DNA from: Castor canadensis
Taxonomy: Eukaryota; Chordata; Mammalia; Rodentia; Castoridae
Assembly: GCF_047511655.1 (NCBI RefSeq)
Contig: NC_133403.1
Coordinates: 13,141,014-13,205,013 of the forward strand
DNA length: 64,000 bases
Direction: 5' to 3'
Made by a program: the position numbers and the translations under genes. The notes beneath the pieces were generated by a model that made no database searches, was not told the origin of the DNA, and saw nothing but the letters and a program-made list of their open reading frames with translations. Shown here in pieces: positions 45,222-55,844 of the stretch. The stretch's first letter is position 1; every line of letters starts with the position of its first letter.

Positions 45222-45885
45222 ATTAAGAATAAAAAAAGAAGTAGCTAAAATTTAGAAAGAACCTGGAAGATATTAGTGGCTCAGAGTCAGTTGACGTAGA
45301 CTGCAAGGGAAGCCAGGATAGGTAGAAAGTGAGGGGGGTGTGTGGGTGGTGGAGAATCTCAGAAAAAGATCCACAGAAGACAAGTTCCCATTCTGCATCA
45401 AAACTCTGCCTGAATCTCTGGGCAACTTGAACTATGTGTGTACAGAGCAAATTCCAAGTAACCCAGTTGAGGCTAAAATAACTGATCAGAGATTTTAGCT
45501 GCCTTGCCCCACGGAAGTGACAAATTGGAGCTGAGTTCAAGTGAACTGCCTGCTAGAACAAGAAATTAACACTCTTCAGGGAAACATAACAGAAACTGTA
45601 GTCTCTATGACAGAGCACTCTGCCATGTCTGGGATAGGATGCAAAATTGCTAGAAATACAAAAAAAACAAACCAAAACAAAACAGGAAATATGATCCAAC
45701 TGTAAAAGTGTAAAAGGAAAGTGATCAATGAAGACTAGATGATCCAGAATGAATAGACAGCATGCTTTTGTTTTTTACAACTTTATTAAATTACTTAGGT
45801 TGCAGCTTGAAATGTTTGGTAGGTTTCACTTTTGTTATCAGAACATTTAAAATATTTTCTTATTTCTGTTTTGAGTGCTGTGGTT
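45222..45885. other. Intergenic, unassigned
   Basis: Unique sequence. No coding or repeat unit recognised with confidence. Confidence 0.4.
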
Positions 45886-45887
45886 TT

Positions 45888-46318
45888 GGAGGTACTGGGG
45901 TTTGAACTCAGGACTTCATGCTTGCTAGCCAGGTGCTCTACAACTTGAGCCACTTCACCAGCCCTTTCTTGTGTTGAGTATTCTAGAGCCAGGGTTTGAG
46001 AACCATTTGCCTGGGCTGGATTTGAGCCATAGTCCTCCTGATCTCTAGCTCGGATTATAGGCATGAGCCACCAGTGCCCAGCTGCTTTAGTTATTTTTTG
46101 AATAGGATCTTGCATTTATGCCTGGGATAGCCTCAATCAAAATCCTCCTACTTATATTACTCAGGTGGTTGGATGATAGGTGCTGTACCACCTCTAGCTT
46201 TTATGGTTGAGATGGGGTCTCAGTAACTTTTTTGCCCAGTCTGGCCTCAAACTACCATCCTCCCAAGCTCCACTCTGGAGTTCCTGGGATTACAGGTGTG
46301 AGCCATCATGCCCGTCTA
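45888..46318 (-). repeat. Dimeric SINE and adjoining diverged SINE units
   Basis: About 45,890-46,083 is a minus-strand dimer ('ggtactggggtttgaactcaggac...gcatgagccaccagtgcccagc'). Further minus-strand Alu/B1-like units run to about 46,315 ('gagatggggtctcagtaacttttttgcccagtctggcctc...gtgtgagccatcatgcccg'). Confidence 0.8.
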
Positions 46319-46324
46319 ATTTCT

Positions 46325-47105
46325 TTTTGGAGGGTTATCTCATGTATCGATTTTTAATTTAATTCAATGTTGAACAGAGAACACACTCTGTAGGATTTCA
46401 ATCTTTTGAAATTTGTTTAGACTTGTTCCTGTTCTGTGGTCCAACATATGATCTGTCTTAGTGGGTGCACTTTGGACATTGACATTTCAGTTGTATGAAA
46501 TGTCAATGTCAATCAGGTCAAGGGCATTAGTAGTGTAACTCAGATCTGTGTAGTTGTTCTAGAATTAATGAAAGAGGGGTGTTAAAAATCCAACTCATTT
46601 GCCAATTTGCCTGTTTATTCTGTTAAGTCCATCACTTTTGCCTTCATGCATTTTATTTTATTTTTTGGTGGGACTGGAGTTTGAACTCAGGGCTTCATGC
46701 TTGTAAAGCAGCATGAAGCCACACCTCCAGTCCATTTTGCTTTGGTTATTTTGGAGATGGGGGGTCTCTTGAACTATGTGCTCAGGCTGGCATCAAACTG
46801 TGATCCTCCCAATCTCAGCCTCCCAAATAGCTAAGATTACAGACATGAGCTACCAGTGCCCAGCTCCTTCATGTATTTTAAACTCAGTTATTAGGCCCAT
46901 ACATTTAGGATTGTTTATCTTCCTGATGAGTAACCCTTCTAGCATCATGGAATATCCCTTTTTTTTGTCTCATAACAGTCCTGTCTTGAGTGTACTTTTT
47001 CTGATAGGAATAGTTGCTCCAGCTTTCTTAAGCATACTGTCTGAATTTGTCTTTTTCATTACTTTACTTTTTGCCTATCAGTGTCTTTCTATTTAAGATG
47101 CATCC
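46325..47105 (-). mobile_element. LINE-1 fragment, minus strand, interrupted by a SINE
   Basis: The stretch 46,340-46,640 and, after a SINE at about 46,660-46,866, 46,880-47,100 match the same L1 antisense segment as 7,330-7,900. Shared cues are 'tctgttaagtccat', 'ttgtctcataacagtcctgtc', 'tttttctgataggaatagttgctcc' and 'cagtgtctttctattta'. It carries a 15-bp perfect inverted repeat (see findings). Strongly diverged. Confidence 0.65.
46660..46866 (-). repeat. Dimeric SINE inside the L1 fragment
   Basis: 'tggtgggactggagtttgaactcagggcttcatgcttgtaaagc' with an internal deletion, then the left half ending 'catgagctaccagtgcccagc'. 'ccttcatg.atttta' L1 sequence lies on both sides. Confidence 0.8.
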
Positions 47106-47227
47106 CTAGTAGCTCGGACTTAAAGAAAATTCAGTATGCTGATGTCTTCTTTTTAGTTGGTGTAGGTATTAGTCAGCTGTTCTTTACTTAATGAAATAGC
47201 TGGTACAGGCAATTTCTGAAGAAGAGG

Positions 47228-47400
47228 TTTCCAGGCGTGGTTATACATACCTGTAATCCCAGCACCCAGGAAGCTGAGGCGGGAGGATGGTGGATTTAAG
47301 GGGTTAGTCAGAAACTCTCTCTCAAAAAAAGAAGAAGAATGAAAGAAAAAGAAGGAGGAGACAGAAGAGGAGAATAAGATGGAGAAGAAAGAAAAGAAGA
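47228..47400 (+). repeat. B1-like SINE with long purine tail
   Basis: 'tccaggcgtggttatacatacctgtaatcccagcacccaggaagctgaggcgggagg' followed by a GAA/AGAAG-rich tail of about 80 bp. Confidence 0.85.
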
Positions 47401-47402
47401 AG

Positions 47403-47685
47403 GAGAGGTTTATTTTGCTCACAGTTTTGGAGGGTCAGGGGTGGTGTCTACACCGGCTCAGCTCTGGTGGGGACCTCATGAGAAATGGTGTGCAGGAAGG
47501 ATCACATCTTCAACAGAGAGAATGGGGTCCCACGGTCCCTTCTCAGAGCACGCCCCCCCATGGCCTAAGAACCTCCCATTAGGTCCCACCTCTAAAGGTC
47601 CACGCTATCTTCCAATACTGCCATCCTGGGGACCAAGTTCCCAACAGATAAACTTTTGAGAATGTAGCCAACTGAAGTCTACAAT
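47403..47685 (-). mobile_element. MaLR-like LTR, minus strand
   Basis: 'gtttattttgctcacagttttggaggg', 'cctcccattaggtcccacctc' and 'tggggaccaagttcccaaca' are reverse-complement MaLR LTR cues. Solo and diverged; the subfamily is uncertain. Confidence 0.5.
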
Positions 47686-47789
47686 TCTGCTGTTTTTTCT
47701 TTTTCTCCCACTTATGGATTCATTCCTCTACACCTCTCTTTCCAATTTCCCTTGATTTACTTTAATATATTAAGTCCATTTTAGTTTTC

Positions 47790-48255
47790 TTTCCTTTTTT
47801 CTTTTTTTGACAGTCTCCATGTGTTGTCCAGGATGGCCTGGAATTCCTGGGCTAACCCTCTTGAGTAGATGGGACTACAGGGGTGCACCAGTGTGCCCAG
47901 CCATTTTAATTTTTCTATTGGGTTTTTAAACTATATCACTTTGCATTTTTTCAATATCTATAGGAATTATAGCAGATCACCCCTAACTTTTCCGAGTTTA
48001 CTTGCCATTAATATTCCACCACTTCAGCCAGGTGCTGGTGGCTCATGCCTGTGTAATCCTAGCTACTCAGGACGCAGAGATCAGGAGAATCGTGGTTCAA
48101 AGCCAGCCAGGGGAAAATAATTCAAGAGACCCTTTCTCAAAAAACCCTTCAGAAAAATAGGGTTTGTTTGTTTTTGGTGGCACTGGTGTTTGAACTCAGG
48201 GCCTCATGCTTGCTAAGCAGGTGCTCTTACCAACTGAGCCACTCCACCAGCGTAA
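47790..48255. repeat. SINE cluster (B1-like minus, dimer plus, monomer minus)
   Basis: About 47,800-47,905 is a minus-strand B1-like unit. About 48,028-48,160 is the plus-strand left half of a dimer ('ccaggtgctggtggctcatgcctgtgtaatcctagctactcagg'). About 48,170-48,255 is a minus-strand monomer ('ggtggcactggtgtttgaactcagggcctcatgcttgc...gagccactccaccagc'). Confidence 0.85.
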
Positions 48256-48257
48256 TG

Positions 48258-48725
48258 GGAGGGAGAGTAAATGAAGAAAGCAAGGAAGGTGAATATGATT
48301 GAGGTACTTTCTATACATGTATGAATATGGAACATTCAAACCTGTTGAAATCAGCATAACAAGAGGACTAAGGTAGAAAGGAGAATAATGGAGGGGATGA
48401 ACCAATTTGGGTTATGATACACATACATACATGGAAATGTCACAATGAAACCCCCGGTATAGCCATCATAAACAAACAAAATGTCTTTAAAAAAAAAGAT
48501 GGGGCGAATATGACAGATGTATTTTGTATTCATGTATGAAAATGGAACAATGAGACCTGTTGAAATTGTTCTAAAAAGGCAAAAGGCAGGGAGGTGGGAT
48601 AAAGAGAAAGATGGAGGGAGTGAATTTGACTAAGATACATTATAAGCACTTTTGTAAATGTTACAATGTACCCCCAGTACAACGATAATATGCTAACAAA
48701 TAAATAAAGAAAAAAATGAAAAAAC
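48258..48725 (+). mobile_element. LINE-1 3' tail with two tandem related segments
   Basis: Segment 1 (about 48,258-48,500) and segment 2 (about 48,501-48,725) share 'tgtat.aatatggaaca', 'cctgttgaaat' and 'tgtcacaatgaa.ccccc.gta', then 'cat/gataa..aacaaa' before an A-rich tail. This fits the A-rich, non-coding 3' end of rodent L1s, seen twice in the same orientation. Confidence 0.55.
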
Positions 48726-48949
48726 CTTCTGCTGTGAAAACATTCCCAATCATTGCTATCTCTCTTCATTCTGGAGTTTGACCTGGCTCAGCTAAGTGAT
48801 TCTGCCCTAGGGACATGTCATATGCTGGCTGGGGCCGGCTCAATGGCTTCCTCAGTCACTTGTTTGCGCTTGGTGCTGGTCACTGGCTGGTAACTCAGCT
48901 GGAGATGCTGGTGGAACACCAATTCCTATCTTTTCCTTGTGGCTGCTTA

Positions 48950-49380
48950 GGCTTTTCACGCCTGTAATCCTAGCTACTCAGGAGGCAGAGATCAGGAGGA
49001 TCGTGGTTTGAAGCCAGCCCAGGCAAATAGTCTACGAGACCCTATCTTGAAAAAAAAAAAAAAACATCACAAGAAAGGGCTGGTGCAGTGGCTCAAGGTG
49101 TAGGCCCTGAGTTCAAACCCCAGTACCTCAAAAAGTAAAAAAAAAGTGTGATGACTGGGTGTGAGGAACAAGCATCCCGTGATGCTTGTTCTGAAACTCT
49201 AGTTTCAGAAGCCACACAATGTACCTAGCATGGTGGCATACGCCAGTAATCCCAGCATTTGGGAGGTGGAAGCCAGAGGATAATGAGTTCAAGTCCAGTG
49301 TGGGCTACATAGTGAGTTCAAGGCCAGTCTGAGCAACATAGCAAGACCCTGTCTCAAAACAAAAACAAACAAACAAAACA
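48950..49380 (+). repeat. Dimeric SINE and downstream B1-like SINE
   Basis: About 48,955-49,145 is a clean dimer ('cttttcacgcctgtaatcctagctactcaggaggcagagatcagg...gggctggtgcagtggctcaaggtgtaggccctgagttcaaaccccagtacc'). About 49,218-49,380 is a full B1-like element with the 'gttcaaggccagtctgagcaacatagcaagaccctgtctc' end and (AAAAC)n tail. Between them are two perfect inverted repeats (see findings). Confidence 0.9.
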
Positions 49381-49449
49381 AAAACCCGTGATGTTACTTC
49401 TACTGCCTTCTATTGACCAGAAGCAAATCTAGTCAATTTTTCTTTTCTT

Positions 49450-49814
49450 CCTTTTTTTTTTTTTTCTGGTGGGACCACGGTTTGAACTCAGGGCTTTGTG
49501 CTTGCAAAATAGGCACTCTACCACTAGAGTCATGCCTCCAGTCCATTTTGGAGATAGGTGTCTGAGGAAGTATTTGCCCCCACTGCCTCAAACCAAGATC
49601 CTCCCAATCTCAGCCTCCTAAGTAGCTGGGATTACAAATGTGAGTCGCCAGCAAGCACCCGGATCAGTCGAAGTCCTGGGATCAAGTAATCCTCCTGCCT
49701 TAGCCTCCCAAGTAGCTGGAGAGAGAGCCACCTTGCTGCTAAATCCAGTCCTTTTTTTTTTTTTAATTTGGTACTGGGGTTTGAACTCGGTACCTATACC
49801 TTGAGCCACTCCAC

Positions 49815-49850
<36 letters not shown>

Positions 49851-49972
49851 TGGGTTTTTTCAAGATAGGGTCTCTCGAACTTTTTGCCTGGGGTTGGCTT
49901 TGAACCACAATCCTCCTGATCTCCTGACTAGCTAGGATTATAGGCATGAGCCACTGGCTTCCAGCTTCAGCC
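49450..49972 (-). repeat. SINE cluster with (TG)n
   Basis: About 49,465-49,545 is a minus-strand monomer followed by Alu/B1-like units. About 49,770-49,970 is a minus-strand dimer whose linker has expanded into a (TG)n run at about 49,817-49,849, ending 'gcatgagccactggcttccagc'. Confidence 0.85.
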
Positions 49973-49974
49973 CA

Positions 49975-50900
49975 CTTTTAAGGTGAAAGGTATTAAGGCC
50001 TACCCCTCAAAGAGAGGAGTATCAAAGAACTTGCTATTTTGTAAATGGATCACACTGGGCCATTTACTAAGAGGGACACTAGAGTGTCCCTACATGGAGA
50101 GGATATGCATTTATGGATTGGACAGATGGGAAACACTAGGCCAGAAAAATACCAGAATATTCCAGTACAGGGTTTGAGAACTTGAGCTTGTTTCTGGTGT
50201 GGTGGCCAGGAGATTTCCATGGTGGTTGAAATGGACACAGAAGAAGACTTTGGGAGGCACCATCTGGAGGCCAGGGTGGAGGTCCACTCACAAGTTGTTG
50301 TCATTGTCACAGAGATGGTGCCTGCACCACCAGAAGGAGGTGAGAGTGGCCAGATTCAGGAGGATGAGGGCATAGCAGAAGTTTCTGCTGTCCCCATCTT
50401 GGGTCGGTAGCTGACTTCCTTGCAGCCCCTTCATCTAATGGAGAGCTATTTGTGGGTATTGCAGTTGATTTAGGCACAGGTTTGCAATGTGGTCTGTGAG
50501 GGAGGTCTGTTGGAAGAGGTTTCCATGGTCAATAAAAGGGACACATGAGAAAAGATGGGAAGTCTGGGGCTGTAGCAGCCATTCTGTGACAACAAGGCAG
50601 GCTGGGAAGGGCAAGACCAGTCACAGAGGTGGTAGTTCCATCACTGAGCCTCCCAAAATAACAAACTCTGGGCACTGTATACTGGGACTCTTGTGACAGG
50701 GATGAGCCTGCTAATTCCATCACATGAAGTCTAAAACATCCTCATTGGTACCAGAGTGCAGTGAGCAAAGGAGCCTGAAGGAGAGGGAAGTCTGATGTGA
50801 AAGGGGAAGGATGGAAAATTGTGCTACCCTTCTGTGGCAGCTAACTTTCCTGGGGACCCCACCCCCGAATACCCAAAGGACTGCTAGACATCTCACAACT
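49975..50900. other. Intergenic, unassigned
   Basis: Unique sequence upstream of GSC2. No exon or repeat recognised. Confidence 0.4.
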
Positions 50901-50904
50901 AGTC

Positions 50905-51065
50905 ATAAGAATAACTCTTAACAGTTGGTCACTATTATGCCAGTTTATAGATTGGGAAACTCAAGCACAGAGAGGTAAAGGAACCTACAGAAGGTCACAC
51001 AGTCAGGAAGTGAAACCGAAAACAAGTTAGGCAGTCTGTTGCTCTGTCCTGTGTGCTATACTTTA
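50905..51065 (-). repeat. MIR element, minus strand
   Basis: 'ttatagattgggaaactcaagcacagagaggtaaaggaacctacagaaggtcacacagtcaggaagtg' is the reverse complement of the MIR core. Confidence 0.85.
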
Positions 51066-51760
51066 TTTTTTCAGGGGTCAAGAGGAGAGGATCTTAAGCT
51101 AAAGTGCCAGCTGTCTAATACTGCTTAGTTGAGGGTCCCAAGGCAGGTCACCAAGGGCAGAATGAACAGGGACTGAGGCAGCTCTTGTAGTTTGTGACTG
51201 TGAGGAGGCCTTTGACGTGCTGGGGAGTGAGGGGCAGGGGTTTTGGGCAGGTGAACTTGCTGGAACAGAGGGGAAAAGAGGAGAGTCCTTGGAAAACCTT
51301 CCTGATCCAAGAGAGAAGGCAGAGAATTGGGGGCACAGGACAGGTGCAACTTCCCACCGGGAAATGGGAATTTCCTCCATGACTGAGACCCAAGATCAAA
51401 GTGGCTGAGAAGTTTGAGTTCAACTGTGTGATGTGAACACAGGGCTGTCCAGGGTTTGGGGCTGCATTTGAGGTTGGGGACCAGGAACTTGGAGGCCAAG
51501 AGCCTGGATGAGGAGCCCTAAAGTGGAAGAGGGAAGCCAGAGGCAGGGTGTTGGGGGAGCCGCCCGACCAAGGAGTTGCCAGGATAGGGCGACTGTCTCA
51601 CGGGAAAAGGAGATCGCCAGGCCCCGTGGATGACCGGGAGGCGGCCATCCGCCCCTTTCTCGTGGGGTCGCCCTGGACGCCGGGGGGTGGTGGTGGGGGG
51701 CGCAGGGCTCCCTCCCCGCAGCCAGCCCCCGCGCGCCCAGGCGGAGCCGGCTCTCCCGCC
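51066..51760. other. GSC2 upstream region
   Basis: Unique sequence that becomes CpG-rich from about 51,555 and grades into the GSC2 promoter. Confidence 0.5.
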
Positions 51761-51764
51761 GCCG

Positions 51765-51896
51765 CAGTCGGGGATTAGCAGCTCGGGGCCGGGCGGCGGG
51801 ATTAGCCCGCGTGGACTCAGCGCCCGGCCCGGGGATTACCGCGCGCTCCCCCCGACGTATATATTCCCGCGGTGGCCGCCGCCGCGTCGGGCGGGC
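51765..51896 (+). promoter_or_regulatory. GSC2: GSC2 promoter: three GGATTA sites and TATA-like box
   Basis: Three GGATTA motifs in the same orientation lie at 51,772-51,777, 51,799-51,804 and 51,833-51,838 (27 and 34 bp apart) in otherwise GC-rich DNA. GGATTA/TAATCC is bound by K50 homeodomain proteins such as GSC, GSC2, OTX2 and PITX. A TATATAT box at 51,858-51,864 follows. The ATG is only 33 bp beyond it, so the 5' UTR would be about 5-15 nt if this TATA is used. The arrangement suggests OTX-type activation and/or autoregulation, which is inference. Confidence 0.7.
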
Positions 51897-53258
51897 ATGG
51901 CGGCTGCGGGGGGCGCGGCGAGCCGCAGGGGTCCCGGGCGGCCCTGTCCGTTCTCCATCGAGCACATCCTCTCCAGCCTGCCCGATCGGAGCCCCCCAGC
52001 TCGGGTCACCCGGCCACCGCAGCCCGCCAGCCGCCAGAGCCCCGCCGAGCCCGGGGAGCCCGGGACGCCCGAGGCTGTGCCGTGCGCCTGCTGTTGCTGC
52101 TGCAGCCCCCGCGCAGCGCCGCGCAGGTCCCCGGAGGCGGCCGCCGGGCTGGGTAAGTGAGCGGGCACGGGGTGTGGGGCGGGCGCGGGGCCGATCGGGA
52201 GACCCCCACCCCCCAACCCCGTACCCCGGACGCGGCGCAGTGGGTGGAGTGGCTCAGCTCCTGCGCTGCACTTTACCGCGCGCGCCCTCGCCCCGCAGGC
52301 GCGCGTTTGCCGTGGCCGCTGAGGCTGGGGCCCGCGGCGCCCTTGCCCTTGGCGGCGCCGTCCGGAGGTTCCGTGGCGCTGCCCGGCGCAAGCGGTCCCG
52401 GCCCGCAGCGGCGCACGCGGCGTCACCGCACCATCTTCAGCGAAGAGCAGCTGCAGGCGCTCGAGGCGCTCTTCGTGCAGAACCAGTACCCCGACGTGGG
52501 CACGCGGGAGCGCCTGGCCGGCCGCATCCGCCTGCGCGAGGAACGCGTGGAGGTGGGTGGCCGCGCGGCGACAGAGGCCTCGCCTTGGGGGCTGGCGTCC
52601 TTCTTTTTCCAAGACCGTCTGGCCCTAGGACTTCCCTGGTGCGGTGGGACCCAGCACCGTGGAGGGAGAAGACTCCGCGGGGATGGCGCGATGGGGCGCA
52701 GGGCCAAGTCCCTGGGCGGAGAGCGGGCGGTTCCCGGCGCGTGCGGAAAGGCATCGCTGAAACTGCGGGGGAGGAAAGGCTACTTTTCTTTGCTTTTATT
52801 TAAAATCTCCCTCTCTCCTTTCCCCCACCCCGATGATAAAAGAGATATTTGTTCATGTTCCGCGTTTTGGGACGTTAAGAAATGTCCCAAACTGCAGAAA
52901 ACTGCAGAGGGGGCGCCCTGGTTTGCCGGTGGGTGAAGGCTGGGGAGGGTGGGAAACGGATTCCTATCCCGCATCGGGAACCATCGTCCCTATTTGCAGC
53001 GGATAAGGGAAGGAGGTGCTCCATCCCTTGTCCTCCCTCCCCCCGCCCCAGCACCTATCAATCCCTCGGGAATTGGGGGGGGGGGCTAGTCTGAGCAATC
53101 CTCCCTCTCCTTCTTCTCCACCTCCTCTCCCTCCTCCTCCCCATCCCCCTCAGGTCTGGTTTAAGAACCGCCGGGCCAAGTGGCGACACCAGAAGCGCGC
53201 GTCAATGTCTTCAAGGCTACTGCCCAGCGCCAAGAAACCTCCCAAAGAGAGCTACTGA
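51897..53258 (+). CDS. GSC2: GSC2 (goosecoid-2 / GSCL) homeobox protein, complete
   Basis: Nuclear DNA-binding protein of the goosecoid subfamily, normally expressed narrowly (midbrain/pons, germ cells), probably a repressor. Three exons: 51897-52152, 52299-52552, 53154-53258. Spliced length is 615 nt, 204 aa; human is 205. An eh1/GEH repressor motif FSIEHIL is at residues 19-25 (Groucho/TLE binding in the family). A Cys run (CACCCCC) is near 60-66. The homeodomain is residues 125-184, with RRHRTIF at its start and [11 protein letters not shown] in helix 3. Residue 174 is Lys (position 50), predicting TAATCC binding. Intron 2 splits helix 3 between VE and VWFKN, as expected. The C-terminal tail ([21 protein letters not shown]) is short. 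Long ORFs in other frames here come from GC-richness. Confidence 0.97.
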
Positions 53259-53786
53259 TAATGCTGAGAGCCACTGGTGGCCTTGGCTGTGATCTTTGGG
53301 TCCCACACAGAACGAGGGCACACCTACTTGAACAGGAGCTAACAGAGGACAGCAACCTCCTCCAGCAGACTCCACAACTGCCTGCTGCAGGAGCTAGTGC
53401 TGGGGGGATGGGTATGCGAGTGCGGCAGTGACAACTGCACCCTGAAGGGAGGGCACATCAAGCACCTGGGGGCCCTGTCCTCTCAGATGACAGGAAGCAG
53501 GGAAATTCCCTTTCAGGTGGAGTGGGCCATAGAGCAGGTCAACTTCTTCAACCCCCACCCCTTGCCCAGGGAGGTACTAACTCCACCCAAGGGCAGGTGC
53601 CACCAATTGTCAACATGGGGGTCCAGGACCTTTCCCAGTGGCCTCTACCTCAGAGCATGCTGGCCTCCTCCTTCTCATATGTACATGCGCCCTTCCCCTC
53701 CAACCCTCCTGGTGGCAGTGTCCCCACCGTTCTGGGCTTGCTGTCTCCTTATAGTCCTGTGCTGGGCAGAGTGTCTAGATCTGCAG

Positions 53787-53792
53787 AATAAA
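53787..53792 (+). terminator. GSC2: GSC2 polyadenylation signal
   Basis: AATAAA in 'ctgcagaataaaaaagttg', about 530 bp after the stop codon. It is the first canonical hexamer, so the 3' end is probably near 53,805-53,815. Confidence 0.7.
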
Positions 53793-53814
53793 AAAGTTGA
53801 AGAAGCTCCTCACC

Positions 53815-55135
53815 TGCTCCTTAATCTTTGAGCCTTGTACTGATAACCAAGAAATACACAAGAACCGCAAATGGCACAAAAGCAGTTCACAGCACCATAT
53901 CCATTTCCACACTCAGCTGCCCCTCCTTCCTGGGGAGTGTGGGGGTGGGGCTGGGGGCATCCTTGGGAGCACAGACCAGTGAGTCCTCAATCCCAGTGCC
54001 AGGTGCCTCCCCTCACCCGTCCCCCCGACCCAGCATAGTAGAATCCTATGGAAGGTGGTAAGTTCATCCCTCATGGATACGGGTTTCTTGCTTCCTCCCT
54101 TTGGGGATTTCCATTCAGTGGGGTTTGTCTGTCTCTCTTATAGCAGTCAACCTCTGCCATCTTAGGATGGTACAAGACCAGGTTGTATTGAGCGGTCCCA
54201 CACCCACTGCCTCGGAAAATGTTTGCCCTTCCCTCTATCATCCTAGCCTCCCCTGCCCCTGCCCACTGCCTACTACCCCTAACAACCCCTCATCTGGCTT
54301 GAACACCCTGTTCTATCTCTTCTCAGGTCCTAGACAGCATGGGATGGTATCTGCAGGAGACACAGTCCATCCAAAAAGCCAGACTACAGGACTCAGCGGG
54401 CGATGTAGCACTGGCGTTAAGGCTGGCTGCTTCAGATAAAACCAAGCGGGCCTGTATCCCCAGCCAGATCTGCCTCAACACTGTGGGTGCCTCAAGGACA
54501 GGTGCTCTCACCGCCACTGCCTGGGACTCACACTTCCTGCTCTTCTTCCTGAATTCTGGCCTTGCCTTTGAAGACTGAGCTGTCTAGCTGTGAACATTAA
54601 CTATGTCCTGGTCAGATTCCTGCAGGCTGGGACAGTCCCATCTTGCTGACTTCCAGGCCCCTTTGTCCTCGTTGACTGAATGGCCATTTGTCCTCCTGTA
54701 GGGCAACCACGGTCAGAGTTTGTCTGAGCTCCACCTTCCAGGCTGGGCTGCTGTCCTGAGTTGTCCCCCTCGCTAGCTGCTCCTTGGCAGGCTGAACCAT
54801 TCTCCATTAACATAGGCATCGGCTCACCTGAAGGCTTCATTCTCTCTGGAGTTTAATTTTTCCATCCTCAGTTCTAATTCTCATCGCTCTGCCACATTTA
54901 CATCTCCATCTTCAGCCCAGACTCCTCTTCTGAGCTAGATATTTATGTCAGACTGTCTCCTAACGACCTATAAACTCCTCAAGGTCACCTTGTCCACAAT
55001 GAGCTCTTCCTCTGTACAAGCCAAGTGCATGAACCAAAGAGCTAGAGATCACCCAACCATTCCCTGTCTCCACCCATCATAACCAGTCCATCAGCAAGTC
55101 AACTTTATCTCTAAACAAACACATGATAAATTCCA
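53815..55135. other. Intergenic between GSC2 and ESS2, unassigned
   Basis: Unique sequence rich in C/T. No exon, promoter or young repeat recognised. Confidence 0.4.
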
Positions 55136-55139
55136 GAAT

Positions 55140-55670
55140 CTACCTTCTCTCCAGCTCCAACTGCACCAGCCTGATGTAAACTGCCATCACCTTTCACCTG
55201 ACCATTGCAGCTGTCTCCAACTCCGCCCACCTGTACCCACTCTGGTTCCCTTTTAATTCAGAATAAAAATAAAATTCACAGGCACTCATGAGACCCTGTA
55301 CAGCCTGGCTTTGCCTTTCTGACGTCATCTCATACATTCATCTCGTGACCTCTGTGTCTATCCAAAGGTCAGCTTTGGAACTTGCCTTGCTCCCTCCCGC
55401 CACTGGGCCTTTGTACAATATGCTCTTTCTTTTCCATCCAACCAATAACATTCATCTTTTAGATCTGTAATCGCTTTCTGCCTGGGGAAATGTCTTCCCC
55501 ACTAGGTCAAGAGTCTTCAAGTGCAAACTCCTGTTGCAAGTCACAGCTGCAATTTTACACTTGTCTGTGGGATGATCTAACTGTTGTCTGTCTTCCCCAG
55601 TGGACTGTCAGCTTATTGTCCTAACTGTAGAGTTCCCAATGAATGCCAATAAATGAAGGGATGACTGCAT
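55140..55670 (+). repeat. LINE-2 3' end fragment
   Basis: 'gtacagcctggctttgcc...cattcatctcgtgacctctg', 'ccactgggcctttgtacaatatgctc', 'tgcctggggaaatgtcttccccac' and a terminal 'gaatgccaataaatgaaggga' follow the order of the mammalian L2 3' end. Ancient. Confidence 0.65.
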
Positions 55671-55844
55671 ATCTGAAAGTAAAATTTTATCATCATTATG
55701 AGGGCAGAGATGGTTTATTTGACATAATTCATAATCTCCCTTTGGGAAGAAATTCCTGAAAAATACTTAGTTTTCTGTACCATTTGAGTGAGAATTTTCC
55801 TCTTCTGGGAAGCCCACTCTGGATTTAGGGATTAATCTTTCTTT

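Noticed and set aside
51836-52612. 258-codon minus-strand ORF opposite GSC2
   Set aside because: It is the antisense of the GSC2 exons in GC-rich DNA, low-complexity Pro/Gly/Arg/Ala, and not a known protein.
51811-52803. 330-codon plus-strand ORF across GSC2 exons 1-2 and introns
   Set aside because: It is in a different frame from the homeodomain and reads through both splice junctions. The homeodomain frame is plainly the coding one.
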